A model generated the notes under the pieces. It searched no databases. It was not told the origin of the DNA and saw only the letters and a list, made by a program, of their open reading frames with translations. The translations under genes and the position numbers were made by a program. Positions 18,786 to 30,011 of a stretch of 64,000 nucleotides of DNA are shown piece by piece. This DNA is from Mauremys mutica (taxonomy: Eukaryota; Chordata; Testudines; Geoemydidae), in NCBI RefSeq assembly GCF_020497125.1, contig NC_059084.1:10009501-10073500 (forward strand), given 5' to 3'. Positions within the stretch are counted from its first letter, which is position 1. Each line of letters starts with the position of its first letter.

Positions 18786-20020
18786 GTACTTAAGAAAAGC
18801 GCCAACAGCTATTACACTGATACGTTCCTTAAGGAAATTGGGGGAGATGGGAAAATTCTAAGCCGTTTCATCCAGCAAAACCACAGGAGCACGCAGATTA
18901 TGCTTCAGGTGGGCAACTGGTTCAGACATTTTCAATATTTTGTCTTCACATGACCGTTTGTTTTGTTTATAGCCAAGCTTCGCATGGAACAATAAAGATT
19001 GAATAATGACAGGCTTCTGCCAGCCATTACCATGAAAGATGATAGCACAGCTCCATAAACAAGGATATTGATGACATTGTTGAGATGTGCATTTGGACAC
19101 CAATATACTAATTCCCAAAAGTGATGCTTTTATCTGTCACCCAGCCATGTCATGAGAGTGCAAATTATAAGATGATTTGAATATCTTTTTCAACAATCCT
19201 TTGCAATTTAAATGACAGTGTGGAACAATGAGTATATGAACATTTCTGAGCGATTGGTCTCTGGAATAATAAAATGACAATAATTTGCTTTGTGACTAGT
19301 GAAGAAGAAAACTAAATATGGTATTTTAATGGGTTTTTAAAAAAAAGTTGACGGGATGCAAATACATAAATCTCAGTGTAAAGGTGGGGATTTCCAAGAA
19401 AACAGGAAATAATTTTGAAAAAAATATTCAACACAGAGAGGGGAAGAACTCATTTTTCTTTTTCATTTAATTTTGAAAATATTGGTATTAAATATTGATA
19501 TTGCCAATGAACTTTAAACAGAAAAGTTAAATACTTTGTCACATTAGTTAGCAGAACTGAACAATGGATGTAAAAACACTTTTCTTCTGTGTCGTATAAG
19601 CACATGAAATAAAGAAACAGTTAAAACGCTCAAAACTTGCTATGTGAGTATGGGCACAATTTGTTCACATGTCATTAAGGGAGGTTGAGGAGATAGAGTG
19701 CTAATTTCACTATTTGACTGAAAAGACTTGGTTTGTGATTCACCTTGTAACTTGGGAGTCATGTTCTTTGAGTATGATCAGTGCCACCTGAAACATAGTT
19801 ACATCATAGAGTGAAAATGTAATGATAGGTAAAATCAGGAGAAAAGAAAAAATTTAAAAGCTACTTGATGGAAGCTTTCTCATCTTCCTCAGTGTTAAAT
19901 GGGTTTTCCAGTTTACCACTGCACTGAATGAACACCCTTATTCATCCAGCAGATCAGAAGCAAATGAAATGTTTCTAATAAATAACTGGATTTTTCTCTG
20001 TTCCACTATGGAATGTCCCA
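18786..20020. other. AT-rich sequence, no recognised feature
   Basis: Non-coding AT-rich stretch. I see no gene, structured RNA or complete repeat. Confidence 0.4.
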
Positions 20021-20029
20021 CACCTTGAA

Positions 20030-20604
20030 ATGTTAATCTCGTGTTTCCTTCTTGTTCATTGGACAAATGTGGTCTACCACTTTTGTGATCACTGGAAGAC
20101 TGATGAGTCTTTGAGAAAAGAAGACTTCAACTATGTTAAGTGCTGTTACAAAGAGGATAATGATCAATTGTTCTCCATGTTCACTGAATGTAGGACAAGA
20201 AGTAATTGGCTTAATGTGCAACAAGAGAGATTTAGTTAGATATTAGGAAAAACTTTCCAACTATAAGGAGTTCAAGACGAGAATGCCTTGCCAAAGGAGG
20301 TGTTGGAATCCCTGTCACTGGAGGTTTTTAAGAACAGATTGGTCAAACAGCCCCACTAGCATGGGTGGAGGCTCAGACTAGCTTCTTAGCTACGTACCCG
20401 CTGCCCATGCTACCCTCACTACACTGCTATTTTTAGCATGTTAGCTGGAGCAGAGCTTGTGCAGGTATGTGTATGTGAGCTGGGAATCACACACACACAC
20501 CCCGCCCAAATGTACATGTAGCCGCAGTCCTGCTTCAGTGCAGGAAGCTGAACTAGATAACCTCTCACAGTCTCTTCCAGCCCTACATTTCTATGATTCT
20601 ATAA
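20030..20604 (+). mobile_element. Old CR1 3' end with a foreign insert
   Basis: Degenerate CR1 C-terminal coding and 3' sequence, with E-C-R-T-R-S-N-W-L-N-V-Q type text around 20190-20230. It resumes with GAAGCTGAACTAGATAACCTCTCACAG and ends TTCTATGATTCTATAAG near 20604. About 150 bp between roughly 20352 and 20525 does not fit CR1 and contains an ACACACAC run. Confidence 0.6.
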
Positions 20605-21074
20605 GTCTTATGCTTTCACAAGAGCAGGAGTTTGCTCCATTGTTCTTGACTACATTTCTTTCTTTTCTATCCCACTGTGTCTCTCCAGAGTCTTCCTACT
20701 GGCCATATATCAGTTGTGGAGTTTATATTTTGTAAAGCGTTTTGTGACTGTTAGGGATGAAATCTCTGGGCCTGATAAGAAACTCTTTAAGGCCAACAGC
20801 TAGACTCCATTGACTCCAAACACAATCTTTCTCCTGCATTGCATAGGACATGAGATTCGTTACCCATGAAAGGGCAAGAGAAGATGGTTACATATCTCTT
20901 ATTTCATTCCTGTTGATCAGTGTCTGAAAGTGACAGGAGCAAAATGTAGATTCACATTTTTAAACTGATGACCAAACCTTTCTGCCCATGGCACATGTGT
21001 GAATCATTCCTTGATGCATGGAGCATTTGAGAAAAGAGTATGTTCGCCTTGTGTTCAGAAGCATAATGTATACT
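20605..21074. other. No recognised feature
   Basis: Short spacer between two CR1 copies. Nothing was identified. Confidence 0.4.
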
Positions 21075-22455
21075 GACCTTTGACAGAAAGGATTTAGTGT
21101 ACTTAGATTTCTAGAAAGCCTTTGACAAGTCCCTCACTAAAGGCTTTTCAGCAAAGTAAGCTGTTATGGGATAAGAGGGGAGGTCCTCTCATGGACTGGT
21201 AACTGGTTAAAAGATAGGAAACAGAGGGTAGGAATAAATGGTCAATTTTCAGAACGGAGAGTGGTAAATAGTGGTGTCTCCCAGGTGTCTGTACTGGGCC
21301 CAGTCCTATTCAGCATATTTATAAATGATCTGGAAAAGGGGGTAACCAGTGAGGTGGCAAAATATGCAGATGATACAAAACTACTCAAGATAGTTACGTC
21401 CCAGGCAGACTGAAAAGAGTTAGAAAAGGATCTCTCAAAACTAGGTGACTGGGCAACAAAATGGCAGATGAAATTCAATGTTGATAAATGCAAGTAATGC
21501 ACATTGGAAAACATAATCCCAACTATACATATAAAATGATGGGGTCTAAATTAGCTGTTACCACTCAAGAAAGAGATCTTGGAATCATTGTGGATAGTTC
21601 TCTGAAAACACCCACTCAATGTGCAGCGGCAGTCAAAAAAGCGAACAGAATGTTGGGAATCATTAAGAAAGGGATAGATAATAATAAGACAGAAAATATC
21701 ATATTGCCTCTATATAAATCCATGGTATGTCCATATCTTGAATACTGCGTGCAGATGTGGTCACCTCATCTCAAATCCCATTATTATTTAGGTCCTGCTT
21801 TGAGCAGGGGGTTGGACTAGATGATCCTCCTTCCAACCCTGATATTCTATGAAAAAAGATCTATTGGAATTGGAAAAGGTTCAGAAAAGGGCAACAAAAA
21901 TTGTTAGGGGTATGGAACGGCTTCTGTAGGAAGAGAGATTAATAAGACTGGGACATTTCAGCTTGGAAAAGAGAAGACTAAGGGGGGATATGATTGACGT
22001 TTATAAGATCATGACTGGTGTGGAGAAAGTAAATAAGGAAGTGTTATTTACTCCTCATAACACAAGAATTAGGAGTCGCCAACTAAAATTAATAGGCAGC
22101 AGGTTTAAAACAAACAAAAGGAAGTATTTTTTAGAGTCAGATTGCCTGGGGCATAGTCACCCTGTGGAACTCTATGCCAAAGGATGTTGTGAAGGCTAAG
22201 ACTATAACAGGGTTCAAAAAAGAACTAGATAAATTCATGGAGGATAGGTCCATTAATGGCTATTAGCCAGAACAGGCAAGGATGCTGTCGCTAGCCTCTG
22301 TTTGCCAGAAGCTGGGAATGAGCAATAGGGGATGGATCACTTGATGATTACGTGTTCTGTTCATTCCTTTTGGGGCACCTGGCATTGGCCACTGGATGAC
22401 AGGATACTGGACTAGATGGACCTTTGGTCTGACCCAGTATGGGCGTTCTTATGTT
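21075..22455 (+). mobile_element. CR1 LINE fragment, nearly collinear, inactive
   Basis: Starts at the RT K-A-F-D-K block and runs through G-P-V-L-F-S-I-F-I-N-D-L, Y-A-D-D-T-K, D-L-G-I-I-V-D-S, L-E-Y-C-V-Q-M-W-S-P and R-R-L-R-G-D-M-I. It ends with a 3' region closing at GACCCAGTATGGGCGTTCTTATG. Stops and frameshifts break it, and another CR1 tail interrupts it at 21777-21851. The segment at 22133-22152 departs from other CR1 copies. Confidence 0.9.
21777..21851 (+). mobile_element. CR1 3' tail inserted inside a CR1 copy
   Basis: Between W-S-P-H-L-K coding text and GAAAAAAGATCTATTGG lies about 75 bp reading GAGCAGGGGGTTGGACTAG and ending CCCTGATATTCTATG. This is the 3' end of a different CR1 subfamily, severely 5'-truncated. 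It puts a stop in the host CR1 frame. Confidence 0.8.
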
Positions 22456-23730
22456 GTCTAGACAAGATAGACTTTGTGAATTTCAGTCTGGAAGTATATG
22501 CTGAGTGAAGACCAGGAAACAGCAATGAGGCGTAGCACCTGAGGGGAACCGCAGCATGGCAACCTTTTAACTGCCACCAGAATGCTGGAATCTCATGGGC
22601 TGTTTTTTTCCCAATGATATATTTGAAAATAAGAAGTATGATGAAAATGAAACTGAGGCATTGCAACTTTTCCTTGTTATCGAGCCAGCAGTGATAACAG
22701 AAAAGACACACAGTGGTTCTGCTATTATGATGATTTTAAAGCTATAACAGATGCAGCAGAAAATGGCATTTAGCCCTTCCTCGTGACAGCCATTGTAATG
22801 GGAATGTGAACATTTACAAAATTAGCTCCTCTCATTCCTAAGGCTGCAAATCAGATCCTCAGTAGTGGGATGGAAGCTACTGTGGGGGTCAGGGCAATTT
22901 TCAACAAGCTATCCCTGTGCTTGCCTACACTCTTACGCATCACTGCTTGAGCAATTCCCATTGTCCTGGGAGCTTTTCAAGCATGTAAGTGGAGATTAAA
23001 TGAGCCAGCTGGTTTTAGAGGATGTCTTGGCAGGTTGCTGATGCCGCTGCATTTCATTCAGGATTTAGACATCACCCACATGTTTCATTGACCACCTCTA
23101 GCATAACATCGCTGTAGCATCTTTGTCTGAAACCAGGAAATCAAGGCAAGCCTAGGAAATAAACCTCATCCCAAATTCGGTGCATCTCTAACAATGTTTA
23201 CTTACTCCCCTGGGATCGTCTTCAAAGCCGACAGCAGAGGAGTTTACAAGGACTCTCAGAAAGGGGAACCAGTAGCTATGAGCAGTTGTGCAGTTGATAG
23301 TGTTCCTCCAAAGTTGATTGCAATATCCCTATTTACGCTTGCCTGTTACTCTTGGGCGTTTTAAGTAATGGTAGCCAGAAGGAACAGTTCCAGTGTTCAG
23401 ACCCCACTTATATTTCTCTAATGAAGAAGCAGGAGGTGGGTCTAGCAAGGAAGGAGAAGAAGAGGTGTTTTATGTTTGACAAAGCATTAAGCTTGGATGG
23501 GGTAATGAGGCATCCACTCTACAACCTTGAGGTCTCCAAAGGGTATTGAATTGAGTTAACTTGATAACTATGTCTTATTGCCTTGTTCTTAGCTTTGCAC
23601 ATGGGGTGAGTTTTGGTCCATTTTAGTTTTGAAGACTAATTAAAAGAAATCAGTATGCTTAGTGGGGGGAGTAAAAGCAAAGTTATTGACCATAGTTATA
23701 TAGAGGGCTGCTGTCCGAAAACAGCTGGCA
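22456..23730. other. No recognised feature
   Basis: Unique-looking non-coding sequence. Short open frames have no motif. Confidence 0.4.
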
Positions 23731-23738
23731 CCGGGAAA

Positions 23739-24177
23739 CAGGGCCGCCCAGAGAATTCCGGGGGCCCGGGGTCTTCGGCGGCGGGGGGCCCCCGCTCAGG
23801 GGCGGCTCTAGACCCCAGCGCGCCGAAGACCTGGGGGGCGGCATTTGGCTCCGGTTGAGCTCCCGCAGGCATGACTGCGGCAGGTCGACCGGAGCCCGGG
23901 ACGAGTGACTGCGGCGGGTGCCGTGGTCCCGCGGCTCCGCTTGACCTGCCGCAGTCATGCCTGCGGGAGGTCCAGCCGAGCCGCGGGACGAGCACCCCCT
24001 CCGCAGTCATGCCTGCGGCAGGTCCACTCGTCCCGGGCTCCGCTTGACCTGCCGCAGTCATGCCTGCGGGAGCTCAACCGGAACCGCAGGGGCCCCAGAA
24101 AACACTCGTGGGGGCCCCTGCAGGACGCGGGGCCTGGGGCAAATTGCCCCTCTTGCCCCCCCCTCTGGGCGGCCCTG
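23739..24177. mobile_element. GC-rich hAT-type MITE with palindromic minisatellite
   Basis: A 439-bp element with perfect 15-bp termini CAGGGCCGCCCAGAG and its complement. It is flanked by the exact 8-bp duplication CCGGGAAA (23731-23738 and 24178-24185). The interior holds repeats of CTGCCGCAGTCATGCCTGCGG in both orientations, giving several possible hairpins. CpG-rich against an AT-rich background. Overlapping open frames here are products of the repeat. Confidence 0.88.
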
Positions 24178-24185
24178 CCGGGAAA

Positions 24186-25735
24186 AGCAAAGGAGCAGTG
24201 GTGCGGTGGAATTGGAGAGCTTGGCCCACAAAAGGGCAGGAGATGAGGACTGAAGAGCAACAGGAGCAGGAGAACAACAACCTGAGACAGGGAAGTCTGT
24301 AATGTGAGCTTGGCTTTGCTTTGGATTGGAGGAAACTTTGATAATGCAGGGAGGGCAGAGAGTTAACTCCATTGTTTGCTTTCTTTTATGTGAAAATGTA
24401 GCAGCCCCTAGGAGGCCATTCTAGCTGACATAATTCAGAGCAGCCTTGAGGCTGGTCAAAATTATGCTGGGGTTACACTGGAGCCTGCCTGTCCACCAGG
24501 AACAGGGGGTATAAATGTAGCATCTGCCTCCAGCCCCTCAGGTCCTGTACTGGGCACTGCTTAGCCAGACTCAAGATTTAGTCCTTTAAATTTAAGTTAA
24601 AACTCCCTGAAATATGGACACAGAGGATGAAGGCTGGAAAGGGAAGACTAATTTTAGGGCAGGTAAGACCAATCCTCCACTGCAGACTTTGGTATGTCTT
24701 CTAACTTTATTGATCTAAATATTTGTAACAAGGCACATACAGTTCTAAGGAAACTGATTTAATTGCCTAATATTTTCTTACTGTGTGCAGTTCTCCAACT
24801 GAGAGGGAGAAAAATTTAAAATGGAACCAACGTAAGACAGATGTCCTGAAGTCATAAATATCAAGGGAATGGTCTTCCTGGCAATAAGAACCATGTGAAA
24901 GCCCTCAGAGCTCTTCACTTTTACTCAAATCATTTTTTCTTTTTTGTGGGTTGGCTATTTGGGAGATAAGAAGACTATCACACAGAATGTAAGCAGTTCC
25001 CACATGCTGCAGCGACTACTGAAGTAGCACACACACCTAAATATCAGCCAGAACTGCAGCCAGCAAGCTGCCTGGGCTTGCCAACTCTGCAACCATTTTC
25101 TGAAGCATTCAGCACATTTTTGGATCTGCAGTTAATATTTTAATTATGCTAAATATAATGTGGTTATTTCTCTTTTTTTTAGTCAGATTGCCTGGGGCTG
25201 GTCTGCACGATTATGTAAAAGATGCACAGGAAATGTAAACAACTGGAAGCCAGATCAGATTCTCATAAGCAGGGAAGGCGACCGTGAACAGCTTGAAGAG
25301 CACTCCAGTGTGGAAGCACATGAGAGAACCTTTACACAGGGGCATGTAAGCACAAGCTTAGCCCATAGCAGGGACTTAACACAGGTTGTTACTGTTCTGC
25401 AAGTCACAACTAGACAGTCAAATCTGCACCCCTCCACTTAGAGACATCTGGCAGTTTCTCTGCGGCCAGCACATGGCCCTTTGACACCACTCCCAAAAGT
25501 AATGGTCCCAACAGTGGAGCTTTTGGATTCTGGATATGATATACTTGCACTAGAAACATGGACTGGAGAAGGCTGTTATGATTTGATTTCCAGAACTCTG
25601 TTAATGAAGGTACCACATCTCGCAACCAGGAATGGTTAAAAATGAACACAGTTGCTGCTTGGACTGTTTGGTGGTTATCTCACCTTGCACACCTTGCACT
25701 GTCATTTATCCTTTATAGGTGTGGTAGATAGTGAG
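24186..25735. other. No recognised feature
   Basis: Non-coding. It contains an 18-base string (25181-25198) identical to one in the CR1 copy at 22135. Confidence 0.4.
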
Positions 25736-25754
25736 CATGCTCACAAGGAAAATA

Positions 25755-25856
25755 AGACATTTCCAGACTAGATCGGGCCAATGGTCATCTCAGGCCAGTA
25801 TCCTGTCCTGGCCAGTGGCCTGTTCCAAATGCTTCAGAGGAAGGTGCAAAAATGGA
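25755..25856 (+). repeat. Dispersed repeat copy (CTTCAGAGGAAGG family)
   Basis: Contains GGGCCAATGGTCATC, CCAGTATCCTGTC and ATGCTTCAGAGGAAGGTGCA in the same order as a diverged copy at 60555-60635. Probably the 3' end of an old LINE; the class is not certain. Confidence 0.4.
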
Positions 25857-26113
25857 CAGTTAAGTACAGTAGAGATTAGGGCTCGGTTAATCAGCATGCC
25901 CTTCCTACATGTTCAGACATCAGTGGCAGCAGTCTGATATCCAGGATATCTCAACTCAAAGCCATGGAAGGGATTCTGAAGTGACCAAAGGTGTCGCAGA
26001 ATAAACCAGGCAAGAGGGGAGAGAGCCATTTTGAAGGAAAAAGCTTCTAATGAGAGATCAGATCAGAACAATTATGTTAGTTGAATTAAGAGAGAACTGC
26101 TGGGGCCTGATAT

Positions 26114-26195
26114 TTCAGAGGTGCTGAGTACCTGCAGTTCCGCTTGGCTTCAGCTGGAGCTGGAGGTGCTTAGCACCTCTGCAACTCAGATCCAA
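26114..26195. repeat. Palindromic dispersed repeat (AGAGGTGCTGAG family)
   Basis: Arms CAGAGGTGCTGAGTACCTGCAG and GCTGGAGGTGCTTAGCACCTCTG fold on each other. This is the best-preserved hairpin of the family in the window. Confidence 0.55.
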
Positions 26196-26339
26196 TAGAA
26201 TAGTCCCCCCTTGTCTTATTCCTTTGTCATTTAAAATCTTGTTGGCTGGGGTTGAAGCAAATCAACTCATTCCTGCCTATCCCCAGTCCTGTGGGATTTC
26301 CTGGTGAGATGTCCATGTGCTCTGCTTGGGGGACCTCCC

Positions 26340-26357
26340 CGAGAGAGAGAGAGAGAG
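26340..26357. repeat. (GA)n microsatellite
   Basis: About nine GA units. Confidence 0.9.
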
Positions 26358-26399
26358 GGGTGAGGACTGGCTATTTCTCAACATAAACATCCTGCAGAT

Positions 26400-27260
26400 T
26401 TTATTGTCTCCAGTGTTAACTATGTTGTGAGAGTGTCTGGGTTCTGCAGGTTGGCTCTTACATTTTTGGATTTTTCCTGCTGAGCCAAAGAGACTATAGT
26501 TTGATGCCCGGACTGCTGATTACAGCAACTGCTGTAATTCACAGTGTGGAATCTGTATGGCTGTTCAGCACATCGGGAACCAGAGCTGAGATGCGAGCCT
26601 TGCTGCAGAGAGGAGCTGTGAGAGCCCTTGGAAGTACAGTTGTGAATATTCAAAGTGGGCACAGGGAAGTCACCCTGTGGTGTTTATGCAATTGCCAAAG
26701 GGTCTAGAGCCTATCAACTTGTTGGGCATTTAGGTAACTTCCATTAATGGTAAGCAGAGTCATGCCTGAACAAATCTCTGGTGCATCACTGAAAGAGGAA
26801 CGCTGAAAATCTGCAACCTGAAAGCAGTGGAAAAATAACACAGCAGACAAAAACTGCAGGCAAATTTGAGAGGCAAGGCATGCTCTGCTTTCTGATGAAT
26901 CGGTTTGTAATGCAGCTCTGGGGCCTCTCTCCTTTATTGTCATTGCATCTGTCTTTGCACCTCAGCCACAGAGTTAATAATGGAAGAGGAGGTTCCCTCT
27001 GAAATGAACTGACCCTTTGGCCAAAGACATTGTGGGAAGAATTGTAATGACCTTTAGGCTTCTGATACAGACATAACTTTCCATTGTTACTGGTAGGGGC
27101 CTCTTTATCAGTGTTGAAGTGTCTAACTAAAAATAATGCTAAGGAGGACCCCGTCTCAGGGCAAACTGGGCCTGTAAAGGGTTAATGTCCACAGCTGACT
27201 ATGAATGGTGCATGAATCGGGTGTCCAAGAGTCATATGACAGCAGCCTGGAAGTGGTACA
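26400..27260. other. No recognised feature
   Basis: Non-coding, with several short open frames lacking similarity. Confidence 0.4.
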
Positions 27261-27264
27261 ATTC

Positions 27265-27480
27265 TAAGAGGAGTTGCCACCCCAAGCAGCAAAAAAACCA
27301 CAAAAAAACACGATCATGGCTCTACCGCCACCGCTTCAGTGTTCAGCAGCTGGTCCTTTGCTCCAAGAGGGAGTGAGGGACCTGCCGCTGAATTGTCGCC
27401 AAAGAGCCGGACGTGCCACCCTTCACCGTTGGCCACCCCAAGCACCTGCTTGCTGGGCTGGTGTCTGGAGCCGGCCCTGG
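27265..27480. mobile_element. Fragment of a hAT-like MITE ending GGCCGGCCCTG type
   Basis: GC-rich block with GCCACCCCAAGCA twice (about 27276 and 27432) and a right end GGAGCCGGCCCTGG resembling hAT MITE termini. No left terminus was found, so it is a partial copy. Confidence 0.4.
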
Positions 27481-27540
27481 GTAAGTGCTACTAGTTACCA
27501 GGACTCCTTGCCTTGCTACTTGTTACCAGGTCTCCTGAGT

Positions 27541-28199
27541 AAAGCTGGGTGAAATATTTTCAGCAAATAGTTGATTTACCAAACAAACGCGGGTTTAGCT
27601 GACCTGAAACTATTTGCGAATTTGATAATCATTTGCCAAATCATTCTGACCAAAAAACGTTTCTTGGGCCTGGGGCACCTTTCTGAAAATGGCTGGGACA
27701 GGGGCTGCCCTTGACTTTTAGCCCAGTTGTCAGACCACTCACCTGGGATATCGGACACCCAAGTTCAATTGCCCCTCTGCCTGATGGAGTAGGAGAGTGT
27801 CCTAACCCACTGCGCTATGGGGTAGTCTAGCACAGGGTGCTCTCAATCTCTCCCATTAAACTTGGGTCTGCCATATGTCAAGTAAATGCCCTAACCAACT
27901 GGCTGAAAGTTATAAGGGAGGTGACACCAGCAGCTCCTCCTCCTCCTCCCGCAGCCATTTCCCTTTTTATTTTAAAACTGCCCAGAACTAGAAATGGACC
28001 GTTTCAGGTAGAATAAAACATTTTGTTTAAGCCAAAAGGAAGTTTTCATCAACTTTTAAGATTTACCCAAAAACTTTTTTGGAATTTTCAGTTTTGGTTC
28101 TTGTGGAATTTCCCCCCCCCCCCCCCTTGAACTCCCAGAGAGAGAGAAACCAAAAAACACCAAACAACCCAATTTTCTTTTTTATTTGCCCAGCTCTAC
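27541..28199. repeat. Foldback-type repeat with nested segments
   Basis: The ends AAAGCTGGGTGAAAT and ATTTGCCCAGCTCT are inverted. The inside contains a block like the one at 49490-49640 (CACTGCGCTATGGGG, CCCTAACCAACTGGCTGAAAG) and a 15-base C-run at 28112-28126. Structure is inferred from end similarity only. Confidence 0.35.
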
Positions 28200-28773
28200 T
28201 TCTGAGGGGGGCGCTACCAAAGCTACCTTGGACCAAAATCTAATTTTTCCACCCATCCCTATTTGAAAATTTCCACCCATCTTTACTATAGGAAATTAAG
28301 GATTTCCTCCTTATTTTTATTTTTGAACTGAAGGAGAAGGGGAAAAAACCTGTGGCTGACGGGAGGGGGCTGCTCTTGTCAGGAAAATTTATTTCCATTC
28401 TGTCATGCTGAGCTTCCCGTCAAAGTATTTGAATTTCAGAAACGGCTTTAGCTGAAATAACGAAGGAACAGATTACTCTCATCAAAGAAAAGAGAATATG
28501 TGAGTGGCAACTCAAGCTAAATCTCTGTGACATAAATATACTGTATTTATTTGAGGCTTGTGATTTCTTTCAGAAAATGTTCCTCCAGGAAGTTGACATA
28601 TCACTTAACAGCATTACTTTAATAGAAGCAGAGGTGCAAAGAAATTAATCGGGAAACTTTCATGCCTTTTGGATCAACGTGTCAAGTCCTGGTAACACTT
28701 CTTATCATTTATAATGCATGGTCTGACACTAGTGGTTCATTAACAAAATAGGTTTTACAAAGTTTGCGTAAAG

Positions 28774-28952
28774 CAGGGGTACTCGATAGGCAGACTGTGG
28801 GCCAAACCCGGATCACCAGATGCTTTTGAAAGGACCCCGAAATCTTTTTTAATTAATTGTCATTATTGTTTTTAGCATTTTTCTCTGGAGTCTGGACCCT
28901 GGCTATATCTTGAGCAAGAAATTTTTGACAAAAAATAATTGATTACCTCCTG
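28774..28952. mobile_element. Short hAT-type MITE with 8-bp duplication
   Basis: A 179-bp element from CAGGGGTACTCGATAG to a right end whose complement is CAGGAGGTAATCAATT. It is flanked by GCGTAAAG (28766-28773) and GTGTAAAG (28953-28960), seven of eight bases alike. Confidence 0.75.
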
Positions 28953-28960
28953 GTGTAAAG

Positions 28961-29736
28961 GAATCCAAAATGTGGTTTCCTCTCTTTTACCTGGAGAAGA
29001 AGGAAACCTACTGACAGTAAGAAAATGAAACCACTGAAGGATTGTTATATAATAAAGGCTAATTCAGTTATCTCCACCTGTGCAATGCCTTGTTATGACA
29101 GGTGAAGCATTTACATGTACTGCACCACCCAGCAAGAATCTGGCCAGCCAGAGTTGTGGTTCCCAGGAGAAAAAACAAATAGCTCAACAGGCTGGTGTGG
29201 CCTGCTGCTCCCCTCACAGCCACCTTGTGGAATAGAGGATTGGAGAGTACACTGTGGGACAACCACTACCAGCTCCTCCCATCTGCCCTATGGGTTTTCC
29301 CCAAAAAGGACTCCATGCCACACAGGCATTGCAGACTGTGTGTGCAGCTTCTCCTCAAAAACCTGTCCTCCTGGTGCTCCAAGGCTAAGGACTTGAGGTT
29401 AGGGCTAATTTCCATAATGCACTATCATCATTTGTACCAGGAACAATTATTTGGATACCTTTTATTACAAAAATAAATAAATAAAGAGGTTGGGAGAGTG
29501 TTGGCAGCGAAGCTTTCTTCCTGCCAGGGCCTACACTGAGTGGTTTAACAGCCTGTGTTCACTGACCTTCCTAGCGATGAACAAAGTAGAGCAGATAACG
29601 GTGTGCTACATATGGGAGACTGGGTATTGTAATAGCTGCACTGGCATAGCCAGCAGCAGTCAGGCACCAATGCTGTTGGAATGATGTATGTATGGCCCCA
29701 TGAGGGAATCTGCAGCCCCTCAGCAGCTTTCCTTTC
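28961..29736. other. No recognised feature
   Basis: Non-coding sequence with a short AAATA run near 29470. Nothing was identified. Confidence 0.4.
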
Positions 29737-29739
29737 TTA

Positions 29740-30008
29740 CTGTGGGTATGTCTATACTGCAATTAGATGCCCATGGCTGGCCCGTGCCACCTGCCTCATG
29801 CTCGCGGAGCTCAGGCTGCAGGGCTGTTTAATTGAGGTGTACGCATTCTGGCTGAGGCTGCAGCCTGAGCTCTGGGATCTCTCCCCTCCTGCCTGAACCC
29901 GGATGTCTACCCTGCAATTAAACAGCCCACAGCCCGAGCTGCATGAGCCCCAGTCAGCTGGCATGGGTCAGCCACGGAATTGTAACTGCAGTATATACAT
30001 ATCCTGTG
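29740..30008. mobile_element. Foldback MITE, Harbinger-like
   Basis: The inner left end GGTATGTCTATACTGCAATTA and the complement of the right end (ATATGTATATACTGCAGTTA) agree well. TTA lies at both borders (29737-29739, 30009-30011). Most of the interior also pairs, for example GGGCTGTTTAATTG with CAATTAAACAGCCC, so the whole element could fold on itself. Confidence 0.6.
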
Positions 30009-30011
30009 TTA

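Noticed and set aside
23880..24080. CRISPR-like array
   Set aside because: Repeated units are palindromic and spaced irregularly inside a eukaryotic MITE; no array structure or associated genes.
23655..24372. Open frames in the GC-rich block as possible genes
   Set aside because: They lie inside a MITE with an 8-bp duplication and are made of its palindromic minisatellite.
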